This document shows positions 1 through 8,673 of a stretch of 17,645 nucleotides of DNA, one piece after another. The translations under genes and the position numbers were made by a program. How positions within the stretch are numbered: the first letter of the stretch is position 1; the number at the start of each line of letters is the position of its first letter. This DNA comes from CAYSPU01 sp964432995 (GTDB taxonomy: Bacteria; Verrucomicrobiota; Verrucomicrobiia; Limisphaerales; JAHDYP01). The notes under the pieces are model-generated. The model saw nothing but the letters and a program-made list of their open reading frames with translations. It did no database searches and was not told the origin of the DNA. The stretch is from contig CAYSPU010000114.1 in the NCBI GenBank assembly GCA_964432995.1, positions 1 through 17,645 of the forward strand. Reading direction: 5' to 3'.

Positions 1-54
1 GCAGCGGGTGGGGCGACCTCTCCGAGGGCGCCGCAAAAGGCACGCACCCGCTGC
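1..54. repeat. Long-loop inverted repeat, 10-bp arms
   Basis: GCAGCGGGTG at 1-10 is the exact reverse complement of CACCCGCTGC at 45-54. It lies 110 bp beyond the stop codon of the first ankyrin gene and at the very edge of the window, so its full extent cannot be judged. It could be a terminator stem or part of a dispersed repeat. No T-run follows either arm inside the window. Confidence 0.4.
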
Positions 55-88
55 CCGCAACCGAACGGGTACCCCCTCCATCGTAGTT

Positions 89-104
89 GCCGACGTCAGT
101 CGGC
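89..104. repeat. Short perfect hairpin downstream of ankyrin gene 1
   Basis: GCCGAC, loop GTCA, GTCGGC: a perfect 6-bp stem in the short gene-free stretch after the ankyrin gene. It may help stop or stabilise the ankyrin transcript together with the hairpin at 145-162, but no U-tract is present. Confidence 0.3.
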
Positions 105-142
105 GCTGGTATGCGGTGGACGCGGTCGGTGGAAGGAGAGTG

Positions 143-167
143 TGCGCGGACTCACGTCCGCGGCTAC
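143..167. repeat. 25-bp hairpin repeat at 3' end of ankyrin gene 1 (copy 1)
   Basis: Contains CGCGGAC (145-151), loop TCAC, GTCCGCG (156-162), a perfect 7-bp stem. On the minus strand the ankyrin stop codon TAG (164-166) lies inside the repeat, so the hairpin forms right at the end of the mRNA. A relative with about 20 of 25 matching positions lies at 4624-4648, after the second ankyrin gene. It could act as a terminator or RNA-stabilising stem, or be a dispersed genomic repeat. Confidence 0.55.
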
Positions 168-3100
168 GGAGCAGGATCCCGTTCGGCGGCTTCCAGCAGT
201 TGGATGATCGCGGCGCGTTGGGTCTCGTCGCGCTGGAGCGGGCCGAGTCGGAGCCCGTGCTCGTGCGTGCGGCTGAACCACCCGCCGCGTTGCGTCCGGC
301 GGACATGCTCGAGCGGGGTGAGTCTGTAGGAATTGGTGCGGGAGCGATCCGCACCATGAGCCAGGAGCCAGGCGACGGTGGTGGTCTGGAAGTTCTCCGC
401 GGCGGTGTGCAGGGGAGTGTTAGAGCTGCTCCACCTGCCGCGATTCGGAGTCCGATTTCGTTCATCGGGCGCGTTGATGTTGGCACCAGCTTCGAGCAGA
501 ACGGCGGCGACGTTGGTGGCGCCGACGCGGGCGGCCCAGTGCAGCGAGGTCTCGAATTGCTGATCGCAGGCGTTGGGATCGGCGCCGCGGGCGAGCAGGT
601 TCGTGGCGAAGTCGGCGTGGCCGATGGCGGCAGCGGCGTGCAACGTGGTGAAGCCGCGCGGAGTCGCTTGCCGGACGTCGGCGTTCAGGTCGAGCAAGAG
701 GCGGAAGACAGCGTCGTTAGTGGCGAGGACGGCGCGGAGGAGTGGGGGTTGGCCGGCGTGATTGGTCTGGTGGGCGATCGGCGGGTTTGTCCGGAGGAGG
801 TTCTCGGCAAGAGCGGTGTCGTTGCGGGCAAGGGCATCGAAGAGACTTGGCTGGGCGCCGTGTGCCGCCAAGAGGTCGCGGAGCACGGGCAGGGGGACGT
901 ACGACGCGTGGAACTGTGGCGTGTGGCCGGCGTCGTCCTGGACGTTGGCGTTGGCGCCGTGCTCGAGGAGCCAGCGGAGGGAATCCGGCTGGCGCGTGCG
1001 GACGGCGGTGAACAGGAGGAGATCGCGTTCCCGCGGCGGGAGCGGCTCACACAGTTGAGGCAGAGCGTCGAGGCGGGCGAGCATCACCGCCACGCCGGGG
1101 GTGAGCGGCGAGCCGGCGTCGAGGAGTTGGCGGGCGACATCGGTCTTCTGGTTGGCGATGGTGCGGTCGATGAGCAGTTGGCCGAGGGAGTTGGTGGAGC
1201 TGGCGAGTCGGGGTTCGGCTTGAAGGTAGAGGGCGACGGTGTTGGTGTCACCGGTCTCGACGGCGTACTGCATGGAGGAAGAGGTGAGTGGGAGGCGCAG
1301 GAGGTCGTCGAAGCCGGCGTTGATCTGATGGGCGAGGAGGAGGGGTGTTTCGCCGACGGCGTTGCGGGCTTGGACGTTGGCGCCGCGGTGGCAGAGGGGT
1401 TCGATCGCCCAGTTCTTTTCGTGTTTGAGTGCGAGGTGGAGGAGGGTGTCGCCCTGGTGGTTGGTGGTATTGATGTTGGCGTTGGTGGGGATCCAGCGGT
1501 CGAAGAGTTCGGTGGAGTTCCACCAGTCGTAGGGGCTGGCGAAGAGTTTGTGGAGAAAGGTGTCACCGTGGTGGTCGGCGGCGAAGAAGTCGGCCCCGGC
1601 GCACGCCAGCGCCAAGGCATCGTCATTCTGGAGGTAGTTGGTGTGGAGGGTGAGGAAGATGGGGGTCCGGCCTTCGGCATCGCGGAGGTGCACTGCCTCG
1701 GGGAATCGGCGAAGGACGCCCTCGAGGGTGGGGCGCGTGACGATGGTGGCGAGCCAGGCGTGGAGGAGGGGTGTTCCGGCGGCGTTGGTGGACGCGGGAT
1801 TGGCGCCGAGTTCAAAGCAGCGCTCGAGGAGTTGCTGGTTGGGTTGCCACCAGTCCGGGGTGGGCGGTCGGCGCAAGGCCAGGTGCAGGGGGGTGTCACC
1901 GGCATGGTTGGTTGCCGACCAGGACAGGCCGTCATCCAGCAGTCGATTCAAAAGGGGGAGCATCGAATCGAGGTCGCTCCTCTGGGTTTCGGCGCCGGTG
2001 AGCATCAGGTGCAGGGCGGTGTTTCCGGACTTGTTGACGGCGCGGGCGTTGGCACCCAAGTGGAGCAGGTTCAGGGCCCAGAGGGAGTGACCTTCGCGAA
2101 CCGCGACGAGGAAGGGGGTGTCGCCATTCCGATCGCGGTCTTCAAGCGAAGCGCCGGCGGTGATCAGCCTGCGGACCGCGAGGAGGAACGGTTGGATCAT
2201 CTCGTTGGTCAGGTTGCCACCAAACCGGTGGTCTTCCGGACTTACCAGATGGAGCGGGGTGCGCCCCAGGGCGTTGGTAGCCCGCGCGTTGGCGCCGAGG
2301 TCGAGGAGGAAGTCGAGCGCGCTCACGTTGGTGGGAGGTGGGGTTGGATTGATCACTCCGCGACGTTCGAGCCAGCCGACGAAGTTGGCGCGCCACGTCC
2401 CCGGCCGAGCACCGCGGTGGATCCAGTTGGGACGTGGTTGATAGAAGCCCTGGTTTTCGGGCTGCATCGCGGCGAGGTGGAGGGCGGTGTTTCCGTTGGT
2501 GTCGCGTGCCTCGAGGTTGGCGCCGCGGGCCGTCAACTGCTCGATGACCGCCAGTGACGACGGGCTTTGGGTCAGGAGATGGATGGCCGATTTGCCTTCG
2601 CTGTTGGTGGCAGCGAGATCGACGTCGTAAGCGAGCAACAGGTCGATGACATCGGGGATCGAGCCGGGTTCGGCGGCGGCAATGAGCGGCGGGATCGAGC
2701 CGGGTGGGTCAGGATTGGCACTGGCGCCGGATCTCAGGAGGAGGCGGAGCAGGTCGGGGTTCCTGGTCGCCAAGGACGCGGGGGTTTCGTGCTGGAGGTT
2801 GGTGACGGCCATGGGGGCGTGGGCGCGAAGGAGGATTGTCGCCGCGTCGAGGTTCATCGTAAGGACAGCGTCGTGCAGGGGTGTATCTCCGGTGACGTTG
2901 GTGGCGGCGATGGGAGCGCCGTGCCGGATCAGCCAGCGGACAGTCTCGGTTTCGCGGCTCTGAATGGCCCAGTGGAGCGGGGTGCAACCGATGGCATCCT
3001 GTTGGGCGAGCGCGCCTTGGTTCCCGAGGAGAAGGGAGGCCAGGGTGTTGGTGTCCCCCAAGCCGGCCGCGGTGAACACGTCGTGACGGGCGCCGGCGGC

Positions 3101-4285
3101 GAGGAGTCGCGCGGCCGCGGCGATGCGGTTCGCGCTGGGGTCGTAACTCAGCATGCTGAGGCCGGCAATCCGCCTGACCATCGGCGGGATCCTGGCTGGG
3201 GGAGCTCCCGGCCCGGGGACGGCGGGGGCGGGCAGCCGGGCGACGTTATGGAGCGGGGTGAAGCCGCGGTGGTTGATGACCGATGCGGAGAGCCCGCCCG
3301 TGAGTAGAACGTCCAGTGCATCCACGCGGGCATAGGTTGCCGCGAAGTGGAGGAGGGTATCGCCCTCGGTGCTGCGGGCATCGCGCGGTCGCGAGTTGGT
3401 CAGCAGCAGATCCAGGAGATCCGGCGAGAACGCCACTTCCTGAAGGAGGCTCAAGCCAGGGGACCAGCGGGTCTCGCCGAACAGGTTGGCGCCTCGATCC
3501 AGGAGCAGCCGGATGATCTCCTGCCGGTCAGCGGCAGTCGGCAGATTGGTGCTCACTGGGGGAGAAGCTGCGGGCAGGCCACGTCCGTAGAGTCTGCCGA
3601 ATCGGAGATCGTGCACCAATGCCGACACGGCGTGATCGAGTGGTGGCACTTGGGGCCCCGGGGTGTTCGTCGGATTGAGTTCTGCCCCGGCGTCGATCAA
3701 TTGGACGACGAAGGACGGGACCCCGCTCCTCACCGCCCAGTTCAAGGGCGTGAGCGACGGCCTGACGCCACCGGTTGGAAAGGCGTACATGGGGGAGTTC
3801 CGGGCATTCACATCGGCGCCATGGGCCAGCAGCCACTCGACGGCATTGGTGAGCCGGTGACACAGCGCCCTGCCAAGGACCGGAAAGCCGGCTTCTTCGA
3901 GGTTCTTGACTTGATCGCGATGAGTCTGGATCCACTCGAGCAAGGGGGCTTCTTCTCCCTTCTGGAGCCAAGGTTGAAGTGTCTCGGTCCACAGCCGCAT
4001 CTCGTCGGGCGTTGCGGGACGGGGTCCAGGCGGCGGGCTCGGCGGGGGTACCAGTGCAGGCTCGGTCGGGGCAAGTAGCACGGCATCTGGCGGCGGCGAG
4101 GGAGGTGCTTGCTGGGCCGAGACCTGAGTGAGCGCCGGCACCCAACCCAGCAGGGCGAGGGTCAGACAGAAGAGTAGCGGGCGAGACAGACGGCCGCGGC
4201 ACCGGCGTCGATCCGCTCTCCTACGGTCGTGCCCGTTCTGGTTCACTGTCGAGAGGGTCTTCCCCGGGGATGAAGACTGATGCAT
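164..4285 (-). CDS. Giant secreted ankyrin-repeat protein (paralogue 1)
   Basis: About 1,373 residues from the chosen ATG. The frame is open upstream to 4360, and a GTG at 4244-4246 would also give a good signal peptide. The N-terminus is Arg-rich (RRRADRRRCRGRLSR), followed by a hydrophobic stretch (LLFCLTLALLGWVPAL) and a likely cleavage site after VSA, so export by Sec is expected. No lipobox is seen. A Pro-rich segment follows, then some 25 recognisable ankyrin units with G-x-TPLH-type cores spread over nearly the whole chain. Many begin with a T-N pair where D is usual (for example ATNALGRTPLH). Ankyrin stacks bind proteins; no catalytic domain is visible, so the partner is unknown. The next gene upstream is a paralogue on the same strand that lacks about three of these repeats. 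The stop codon is followed at once by a hairpin repeat. The call as an exported ankyrin protein is firm; the start codon and function are uncertain. Confidence 0.93.
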   Translation of the reverse strand: MHQSSSPGKTLSTVNQNGHDRRRADRRRCRGRLSRPLLFCLTLALLGWVPALTQVSAQQAPPSPPPDAVLLAPTEPALVPPPSPPPGPRPATPDEMRLWTETLQPWLQKGEEAPLLEWIQTHRDQVKNLEEAGFPVLGRALCHRLTNAVEWLLAHGADVNARNSPMYAFPTGGVRPSLTPLNWAVRSGVPSFVVQLIDAGAELNPTNTPGPQVPPLDHAVSALVHDLRFGRLYGRGLPAASPPVSTNLPTAADRQEIIRLLLDRGANLFGETRWSPGLSLLQEVAFSPDLLDLLLTNSRPRDARSTEGDTLLHFAATYARVDALDVLLTGGLSASVINHRGFTPLHNVARLPAPAVPGPGAPPARIPPMVRRIAGLSMLSYDPSANRIAAAARLLAAGARHDVFTAAGLGDTNTLASLLLGNQGALAQQDAIGCTPLHWAIQSRETETVRWLIRHGAPIAATNVTGDTPLHDAVLTMNLDAATILLRAHAPMAVTNLQHETPASLATRNPDLLRLLLRSGASANPDPPGSIPPLIAAAEPGSIPDVIDLLLAYDVDLAATNSEGKSAIHLLTQSPSSLAVIEQLTARGANLEARDTNGNTALHLAAMQPENQGFYQPRPNWIHRGARPGTWRANFVGWLERRGVINPTPPPTNVSALDFLLDLGANARATNALGRTPLHLVSPEDHRFGGNLTNEMIQPFLLAVRRLITAGASLEDRDRNGDTPFLVAVREGHSLWALNLLHLGANARAVNKSGNTALHLMLTGAETQRSDLDSMLPLLNRLLDDGLSWSATNHAGDTPLHLALRRPPTPDWWQPNQQLLERCFELGANPASTNAAGTPLLHAWLATIVTRPTLEGVLRRFPEAVHLRDAEGRTPIFLTLHTNYLQNDDALALACAGADFFAADHHGDTFLHKLFASPYDWWNSTELFDRWIPTNANINTTNHQGDTLLHLALKHEKNWAIEPLCHRGANVQARNAVGETPLLLAHQINAGFDDLLRLPLTSSSMQYAVETGDTNTVALYLQAEPRLASSTNSLGQLLIDRTIANQKTDVARQLLDAGSPLTPGVAVMLARLDALPQLCEPLPPRERDLLLFTAVRTRQPDSLRWLLEHGANANVQDDAGHTPQFHASYVPLPVLRDLLAAHGAQPSLFDALARNDTALAENLLRTNPPIAHQTNHAGQPPLLRAVLATNDAVFRLLLDLNADVRQATPRGFTTLHAAAAIGHADFATNLLARGADPNACDQQFETSLHWAARVGATNVAAVLLEAGANINAPDERNRTPNRGRWSSSNTPLHTAAENFQTTTVAWLLAHGADRSRTNSYRLTPLEHVRRTQRGGWFSRTHEHGLRLGPLQRDETQRAAIIQLLEAAERDPAP

Positions 4286-4337
4286 CAATGCGGTGATTCC
4301 GTGAGAATCTTCGCCCGAGACAGAGCGCAATGCAACT
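4200..4337 (-). promoter_or_regulatory. Near-identical 5' leader of ankyrin gene 1
   Basis: These 138 bp match 8536-8673 at 136 positions without gaps, whereas the downstream coding regions have diverged widely. The block covers the non-coding 52 bp before the ATG and the start of the coding region. No strong Shine-Dalgarno sequence precedes the ATG or the alternative GTG. A TTGCAT-like element near its distal end might be a -35 box, but no convincing -10 follows. A promoter and leader function is inferred from conservation. Confidence 0.45.
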
Positions 4338-4340
4338 TCG

Positions 4341-4503
4341 CTCCTACCCCCTTCTCCCACTCCTAATCGTAATCCTAATCGTAATCCTCCTCCTCCTCCT
4401 CCTCCCCGTCCCGATCGCCGGGGTGTTCACCGCCGAGGTGCACGGGTCGGGGATGAAGATTAAGAGCAAGAGCAAGATTAAGATTAAGATTAGGGGTAGG
4501 AAG
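4341..4503. repeat. Large purine/pyrimidine-asymmetric hairpin repeat, copy A
   Basis: The left arm (4362-4387) is made of CCTAATCGTAATC units and is followed by a CCT run. The right arm (4476-4494) is made of GATTAA units ending GATTAGG. The arms are roughly complementary. A nested pair CCCCGTCCCG (4404-4413) and CGGGTCGGGG (4443-4452) pairs with one mismatch, and the centre holds GGTGTTCACC. The whole could fold into a stem about 150 nt long. It starts some 55 bp upstream of the ankyrin ATG. The rest of the 4286-4685 gap holds only the 25-bp repeat and GC-rich sequence with no gene. Confidence 0.7.
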
Positions 4504-4623
4504 GGGAGGAGGAGGGACTCCTCGTTTCCCCACGGATCAAGACTGCCCCGGGGATGGGGAGGGCGCAGCGTACCGAAAGAGACCAGAGACACCTGGCATC
4601 ATGCGTCCGGCGGAGGGCAATAG

Positions 4624-4648
4624 TGCGCGGGCGGGCGTCCGTGGCTAC
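4624..4648. repeat. 25-bp hairpin repeat downstream of ankyrin gene 2 (copy 2)
   Basis: Matches the repeat at 143-167 at about 20 of 25 positions, sharing TGCGCGG, CGTCCG and GGCTAC blocks. Its stem has decayed and would need G-U pairs. It begins 36 bp past the stop codon of the second ankyrin gene. A loosely similar stretch on its low-coordinate side (CTGG-AT...ATGCG) suggests that the homology extends outward. Confidence 0.45.
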
Positions 4649-4685
4649 TCCGGCGTTTGGACCCGCGAGACCGCAAGTCCCCAGC

Positions 4686-7600
4686 TCATTCGTCGACCGC
4701 TTCCAGTTGTTGGATGATCGCGTCGCGCTGGGTCTCGTCGCGCGCCAGGGCCCGTGTTGGCATTCCGGGCTCAGCGACGTGGGGAGAGAGCATCGGCGGC
4801 GTGCGGCGGGCCGCTTCCAGCGGGGTGAAGCCAAAGGAGTTGGTGCGGGAGCGGTCGGCACCGTGCGCGAGCAGCCAGGCGACAGTGGCGGCTTGGTAAC
4901 TCTCGACGGCGGCGTGCAGCGGGGTGTTGAAGTCTCCCACAGGCTCGCGACCTCCGGGCAACACCTGGATACTGGGCGTGTCGATGTCGACGCCGGCCTC
5001 GAGGAGAGCGGCGACGACGCTGGTAGCGCCGGCGTGGGCGGCCCAGTGAAGCGGGGTGTTGAAGAACTGATCGCGGGCGTTCGGGTTGGCGCCGCGAGCG
5101 AGGAGGTTGGTGGCGAAGTCGGCGCGGTCGACGGCGGCAGCGGCGTGGAGCGGGGTGAAGCCACGCGGGGTGCCGAGCCGGACGTCGGCATTCAATTCCA
5201 GCAGTCGGTGGAAGAGAGTGTCGTTGGTGTAGAGGATGGCCAGGAGCAGAGGCGGTTGGCCGGCGGAATTGGTCTGGTGCGCGAGTCCGGGCTGCTGGCG
5301 GAGGAGTTTCTCGGCAAGGGCAGTATCGCGGCCAGCGAGGGCGTCGAAGAGGTTGGGTTCGGCGCCGTGCGCCGTCAGGAGGTCCTCGAGTCCGGCATCG
5401 TCGCCAGATCCGAGACGAGACTTTAGGGTGCGACCGGTGTTGTCTTGGACGTTGGGATTGGCGCCGTGTTCGAGGAGCCAGCGGAGGGCGGCGGGTTGCC
5501 GGGCCTTGACGGCGGTGAACAGGAGAAGGTCGCGTTCCCGGGGGGCGAGCGAGTTGCAGAGACCGGGGAGCGCGTCGATGCGGCCGAGCCTGACGGCCGC
5601 GCCGGGGGTGAGCGGCGAGCCCGCGGCGAGGAGTTGGCGGGCGACGTCGGCTCTCAATCGGGGCACCGTCTGATCGATGAGCAACTGGCCGGCGGCATTG
5701 GGAGAGGTGGCCAGTCGGGGTTCGACTTCGAGGTATTGGGCGACGGTGTTGGTGTCGCCATCGTAGACGGCAGATCGGATGGAGTTGGTGGCACCCGGGA
5801 GGAGCACCTTGAGGTCGATGATGGGGTTACCCAGACGGGCAAGAAGGTCCGCAGGGAGCTGGGGCGGGGTGGTGTTGGACTTGGCCCAGGGGCTGGGCGC
5901 CAAGTAGGCGAGCAGGAGAGGGCTCTCGCCGGCGGCGTTGCGGGCCTGGACATCAGCGCCGCGACGGCAGAGGGCTTCAATGACCTGATAGGCCCCCTGC
6001 CTGATGGCAAGGTGGAGGAGAGTATCGCCCTGCCGATTGGCGAGATTCACGTTGGCGCCGGCGTTCGGGGCTTTCAGGTCGAGGCAACCTTCGAGGAGTT
6101 CCCGGTTTGGTTCCCAGTGCGACGGGGCAAGCGGAGGTCGCCGGAGAGCAAGGTGCAGAGGGGTGTCCCCCGCGCCGTTGGTCGCCGACCAGGAAAGCCC
6201 CCGGTTCAGCAGTTCTCGCACGAAGGCGAGGGTGTTGCCGAGGTCGATCGGACGGGCTTCGGGGTTGGCGAGGGTTACGTGGAGAGCGCTGTCGCCGGAC
6301 TTGTCGCGGACGCGGAGGTCGGCGCCGAGGCGAAGGAGGTGTTGGGCCCACGAGATGTGGCCTTGGCGGACGGCGGCAAGGAGAGGCGTATCGCCGTTTC
6401 GATCGCGCTTCTCCAGGGCGGCGTCGTTGGCGATCAGTTTGCGAGCGGCGAGGAGGAAGGGCTGGGCCTGGTTGCTGGTGACAAAGAGGTCTTCCAGGTT
6501 GACGGACTCCAGCGGGGTGCGGCCCAGGGAATTGGTGGCGCGCACGTCGGCGCCCAGGCTGATGAGGAAGTCGACCACCGAGACGTTGGCTGCGCCTGGT
6601 GTTGGGGCGATCACGCGGTGTTTCTCGAGCCAAGCCGCGAGGTTGCGGCGCCAGCGGCCCCCCTGGCTGAAGCGGTGGATCCAGTCGGGACGAGGTCGGT
6701 AGAGCCCGAGGGCTTGCGGGTGCATCGCTGCGAGGTGCAGGGCGGTGTTGCCGTTGGTGTCGCGGGCCTCGAGGTCGGCCCCGCAGGCCACCAGTTGTTC
6801 GATGATCTCCAACGGCCCCGATTGCTCCGTCAGAAGATGGATGGCGGTCTTTCCCTCGTGGTTGGTGACGGACAGGTTGGCGTCCTCAGCGATGAGCAGG
6901 TCGATGGCGTCGCGTCTTGCGCCGGATTGGACAGCAGCGATGAGCGGCGGGATCGCGCCGGGCGGGTCCGGGTCAACGCCGGCGCCTGCCTTCAATAGGA
7001 GTTGAAAGGTGTCCAGGTCCCGGGTCGCCAGGGAGACCGGGGTTTCGCGCAGGCGATTGGTGATCGCCAGGGGGGCGTGAGCCTCGAGCAGGAATGGGAC
7101 GGCTTCCTTCATGTCGCCGGAGATCACGCTGTGCAACGGGGTGTTGCCCTCCGCATCGGTGGCGGCGACCGGCGCGCGGTGCGCGACCAGCCATTGGACG
7201 GTGGCGGTCTGACGGCTGCGGATTGCCCAGTGCAATGGGGTCCGGCCATCAGGACCGTGCCGACGAAGCCCGTTCGGTTCCTGGGTCAAGAGGGAGGCCA
7301 AGGCGTTGGTGTCGCCGAGGCCCGCGGCGGTGAACAGGTCGTGCCGGGCACCGGCTGCGAGGAGTCGGTCCGCCACGGCAGTGGGCGTTGGCTGTCGGAC
7401 CGCGCGGGCGACGAGGTGCAGCGGGGTGAATCCGAGACGATTGGTGGACGTTGCGGAGAGCCCGCCCTCGAGGAGGACTTCCAGGGCCTCTGCGCGGCGG
7501 TTGGCGGCGGCGATGTGCACCAGCGAGTCGCCTTGCGGGCTTCGGGCGTCGCGAGGTCGGGAGTTGGTCAGCAACAGGTCGAGGACCTCGGGGGCTTGCC

Positions 7601-8621
7601 TTGCCCTGGCGAGAAGGCTGTCCTCACTCTCCTCGACTGTCGGGGGTGCGGGCGCGGGGATCCCGGCGCTCCGCATCATCTCCATCATAGCGGCGTCCTC
7701 GTTGTCCCTCGATGCAGCGGGCGCAGACACCACGGCAAACAACGTCGCTCCGCGGTCGAGAAGGAGTCGAATCACCTCGAGACGTTCCGGGGGAACAGGC
7801 GCATTCGGCACTCCTGGGATCCGTGCCAGCCTGGCCATGAAGCTACTCGTTTCGCCGTGACTTTGAACCAGCGCCATCCGCACCGCCCTTTCCAGGAGGC
7901 GCATGGCGTTGGGGGTGTCGTTCGTCGGGTTCACCTCGGCACCGGCATCGAGCAAGTTGCGGACGAAGGCCGGGACGCCTGCGTCCACGGCGGAAGCCAA
8001 GGGGGTGGGAGCTGGTCCGCCAATCGTCGCATCACCGGCAATCGACCGGCCCGCGGAAGTCGCGGATCCCGCTCGAGAACCATATCTTCCACCCAAGGCT
8101 CCATAGCCGGCGCCGGCGAGCGACGGGGAGCACTCGGCGTTCACGGCAGCGCCATGGGCAATGAGCCAATCGACGGTGTTCGTGAGCCGGCTCTGACAAG
8201 CCAGCCCAAGGATGGGGAACCCACACTCCTCGAGGCTCTTGATTCGATCGCTGTGGACTTCGAGCCACTCGAGTAGGCGCACTTCCTCACCCTTCTGGAG
8301 CCATGGCTGCAGTGTGCCGGTCCAGAGCTGCATCTCGTCGGGCGTTGCGAGCCGGGGGCCAGTCGGCGGGCTCGGCGGCGGGACCAGTCCAAGGTGGGTC
8401 GGGGCAAGTAACACCGCATCTGGCGGCGGCGGGGGAACGGCTTGCTGGGCCGAGATCCGATTGAGAGCCGGCACCCAACCCAGCAGGGCGAGGGTGAGAC
8501 ACAAGAGTGGCAGGCGAGACAGACGGCCGCGGCAGCACCGGCGTCGATCCGCTCTCCTACGGTCGTGCCCGTTCTGGTTCACTGTCGAGAGGGTCTTCCC
8601 CGGGGATGAAGACTGATGCAT
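4686..8621 (-). CDS. Giant secreted ankyrin-repeat protein (paralogue 2)
   Basis: About 1,311 residues from the ATG that matches the one chosen for its neighbour; the frame is open to 8666 and a GTG lies at 8580-8582. The first ~40 residues are almost the same as in paralogue 1, including MHQSSSPGKTLSTVNQNGHD and the Arg-rich n-region. The hydrophobic core is LPLLCLTLALLGWVPAL and the likely cleavage site follows ISA. About 21 ankyrin units are recognisable. Compared with paralogue 1 it lacks roughly 100 residues (three repeats). It gains a Gly/Ser/Ala-rich stretch encoded near 8010-8130 and an acidic, Met-rich insert (DNEDAAMMEMM) encoded near 7625-7745, both between N-terminal repeats. The C-termini align well (RDETQR-AIIQ-LEA). 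The genes look like an old tandem duplication. Export is inferred from the leader; the binding partner is unknown. Confidence 0.93.
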   Translation of the reverse strand: MHQSSSPGKTLSTVNQNGHDRRRADRRRCCRGRLSRLPLLCLTLALLGWVPALNRISAQQAVPPPPPDAVLLAPTHLGLVPPPSPPTGPRLATPDEMQLWTGTLQPWLQKGEEVRLLEWLEVHSDRIKSLEECGFPILGLACQSRLTNTVDWLIAHGAAVNAECSPSLAGAGYGALGGRYGSRAGSATSAGRSIAGDATIGGPAPTPLASAVDAGVPAFVRNLLDAGAEVNPTNDTPNAMRLLERAVRMALVQSHGETSSFMARLARIPGVPNAPVPPERLEVIRLLLDRGATLFAVVSAPAASRDNEDAAMMEMMRSAGIPAPAPPTVEESEDSLLARARQAPEVLDLLLTNSRPRDARSPQGDSLVHIAAANRRAEALEVLLEGGLSATSTNRLGFTPLHLVARAVRQPTPTAVADRLLAAGARHDLFTAAGLGDTNALASLLTQEPNGLRRHGPDGRTPLHWAIRSRQTATVQWLVAHRAPVAATDAEGNTPLHSVISGDMKEAVPFLLEAHAPLAITNRLRETPVSLATRDLDTFQLLLKAGAGVDPDPPGAIPPLIAAVQSGARRDAIDLLIAEDANLSVTNHEGKTAIHLLTEQSGPLEIIEQLVACGADLEARDTNGNTALHLAAMHPQALGLYRPRPDWIHRFSQGGRWRRNLAAWLEKHRVIAPTPGAANVSVVDFLISLGADVRATNSLGRTPLESVNLEDLFVTSNQAQPFLLAARKLIANDAALEKRDRNGDTPLLAAVRQGHISWAQHLLRLGADLRVRDKSGDSALHVTLANPEARPIDLGNTLAFVRELLNRGLSWSATNGAGDTPLHLALRRPPLAPSHWEPNRELLEGCLDLKAPNAGANVNLANRQGDTLLHLAIRQGAYQVIEALCRRGADVQARNAAGESPLLLAYLAPSPWAKSNTTPPQLPADLLARLGNPIIDLKVLLPGATNSIRSAVYDGDTNTVAQYLEVEPRLATSPNAAGQLLIDQTVPRLRADVARQLLAAGSPLTPGAAVRLGRIDALPGLCNSLAPRERDLLLFTAVKARQPAALRWLLEHGANPNVQDNTGRTLKSRLGSGDDAGLEDLLTAHGAEPNLFDALAGRDTALAEKLLRQQPGLAHQTNSAGQPPLLLAILYTNDTLFHRLLELNADVRLGTPRGFTPLHAAAAVDRADFATNLLARGANPNARDQFFNTPLHWAAHAGATSVVAALLEAGVDIDTPSIQVLPGGREPVGDFNTPLHAAVESYQAATVAWLLAHGADRSRTNSFGFTPLEAARRTPPMLSPHVAEPGMPTRALARDETQRDAIIQQLEAVDE

Positions 8622-8673
8622 CGATGCGGTGATTCCCTGAGAATCTTCGCCCGAGACAGAGCGCAATGCAACT
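8536..8673 (-). promoter_or_regulatory. Near-identical 5' leader of ankyrin gene 2
   Basis: Counterpart of 4200-4337, with two substitutions only: one alters the residue just before the chosen ATG (TTG versus TCG) and one lies further upstream. The identity ends exactly where a 110-bp inverted-repeat insertion begins at 8674. Confidence 0.45.

Noticed and set aside
8..2557. 849-codon open frame on the plus strand
   Set aside because: Lies wholly antisense to the ankyrin gene. Its Gly/Val/Glu-rich product mirrors the ankyrin codon pattern and has no domain; high GC makes such shadow frames long.
4286..4337. Sigma-54 promoter upstream of the ankyrin genes
   Set aside because: A TTGCAT element is present, but the GG lies nine instead of ten bases before GC, so the spacing fails.
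5445..6998. 517-codon plus-strand frame
   Set aside because: Antisense shadow of the second ankyrin gene, with the same Gly/Val/Glu-rich composition and no recognisable motif.
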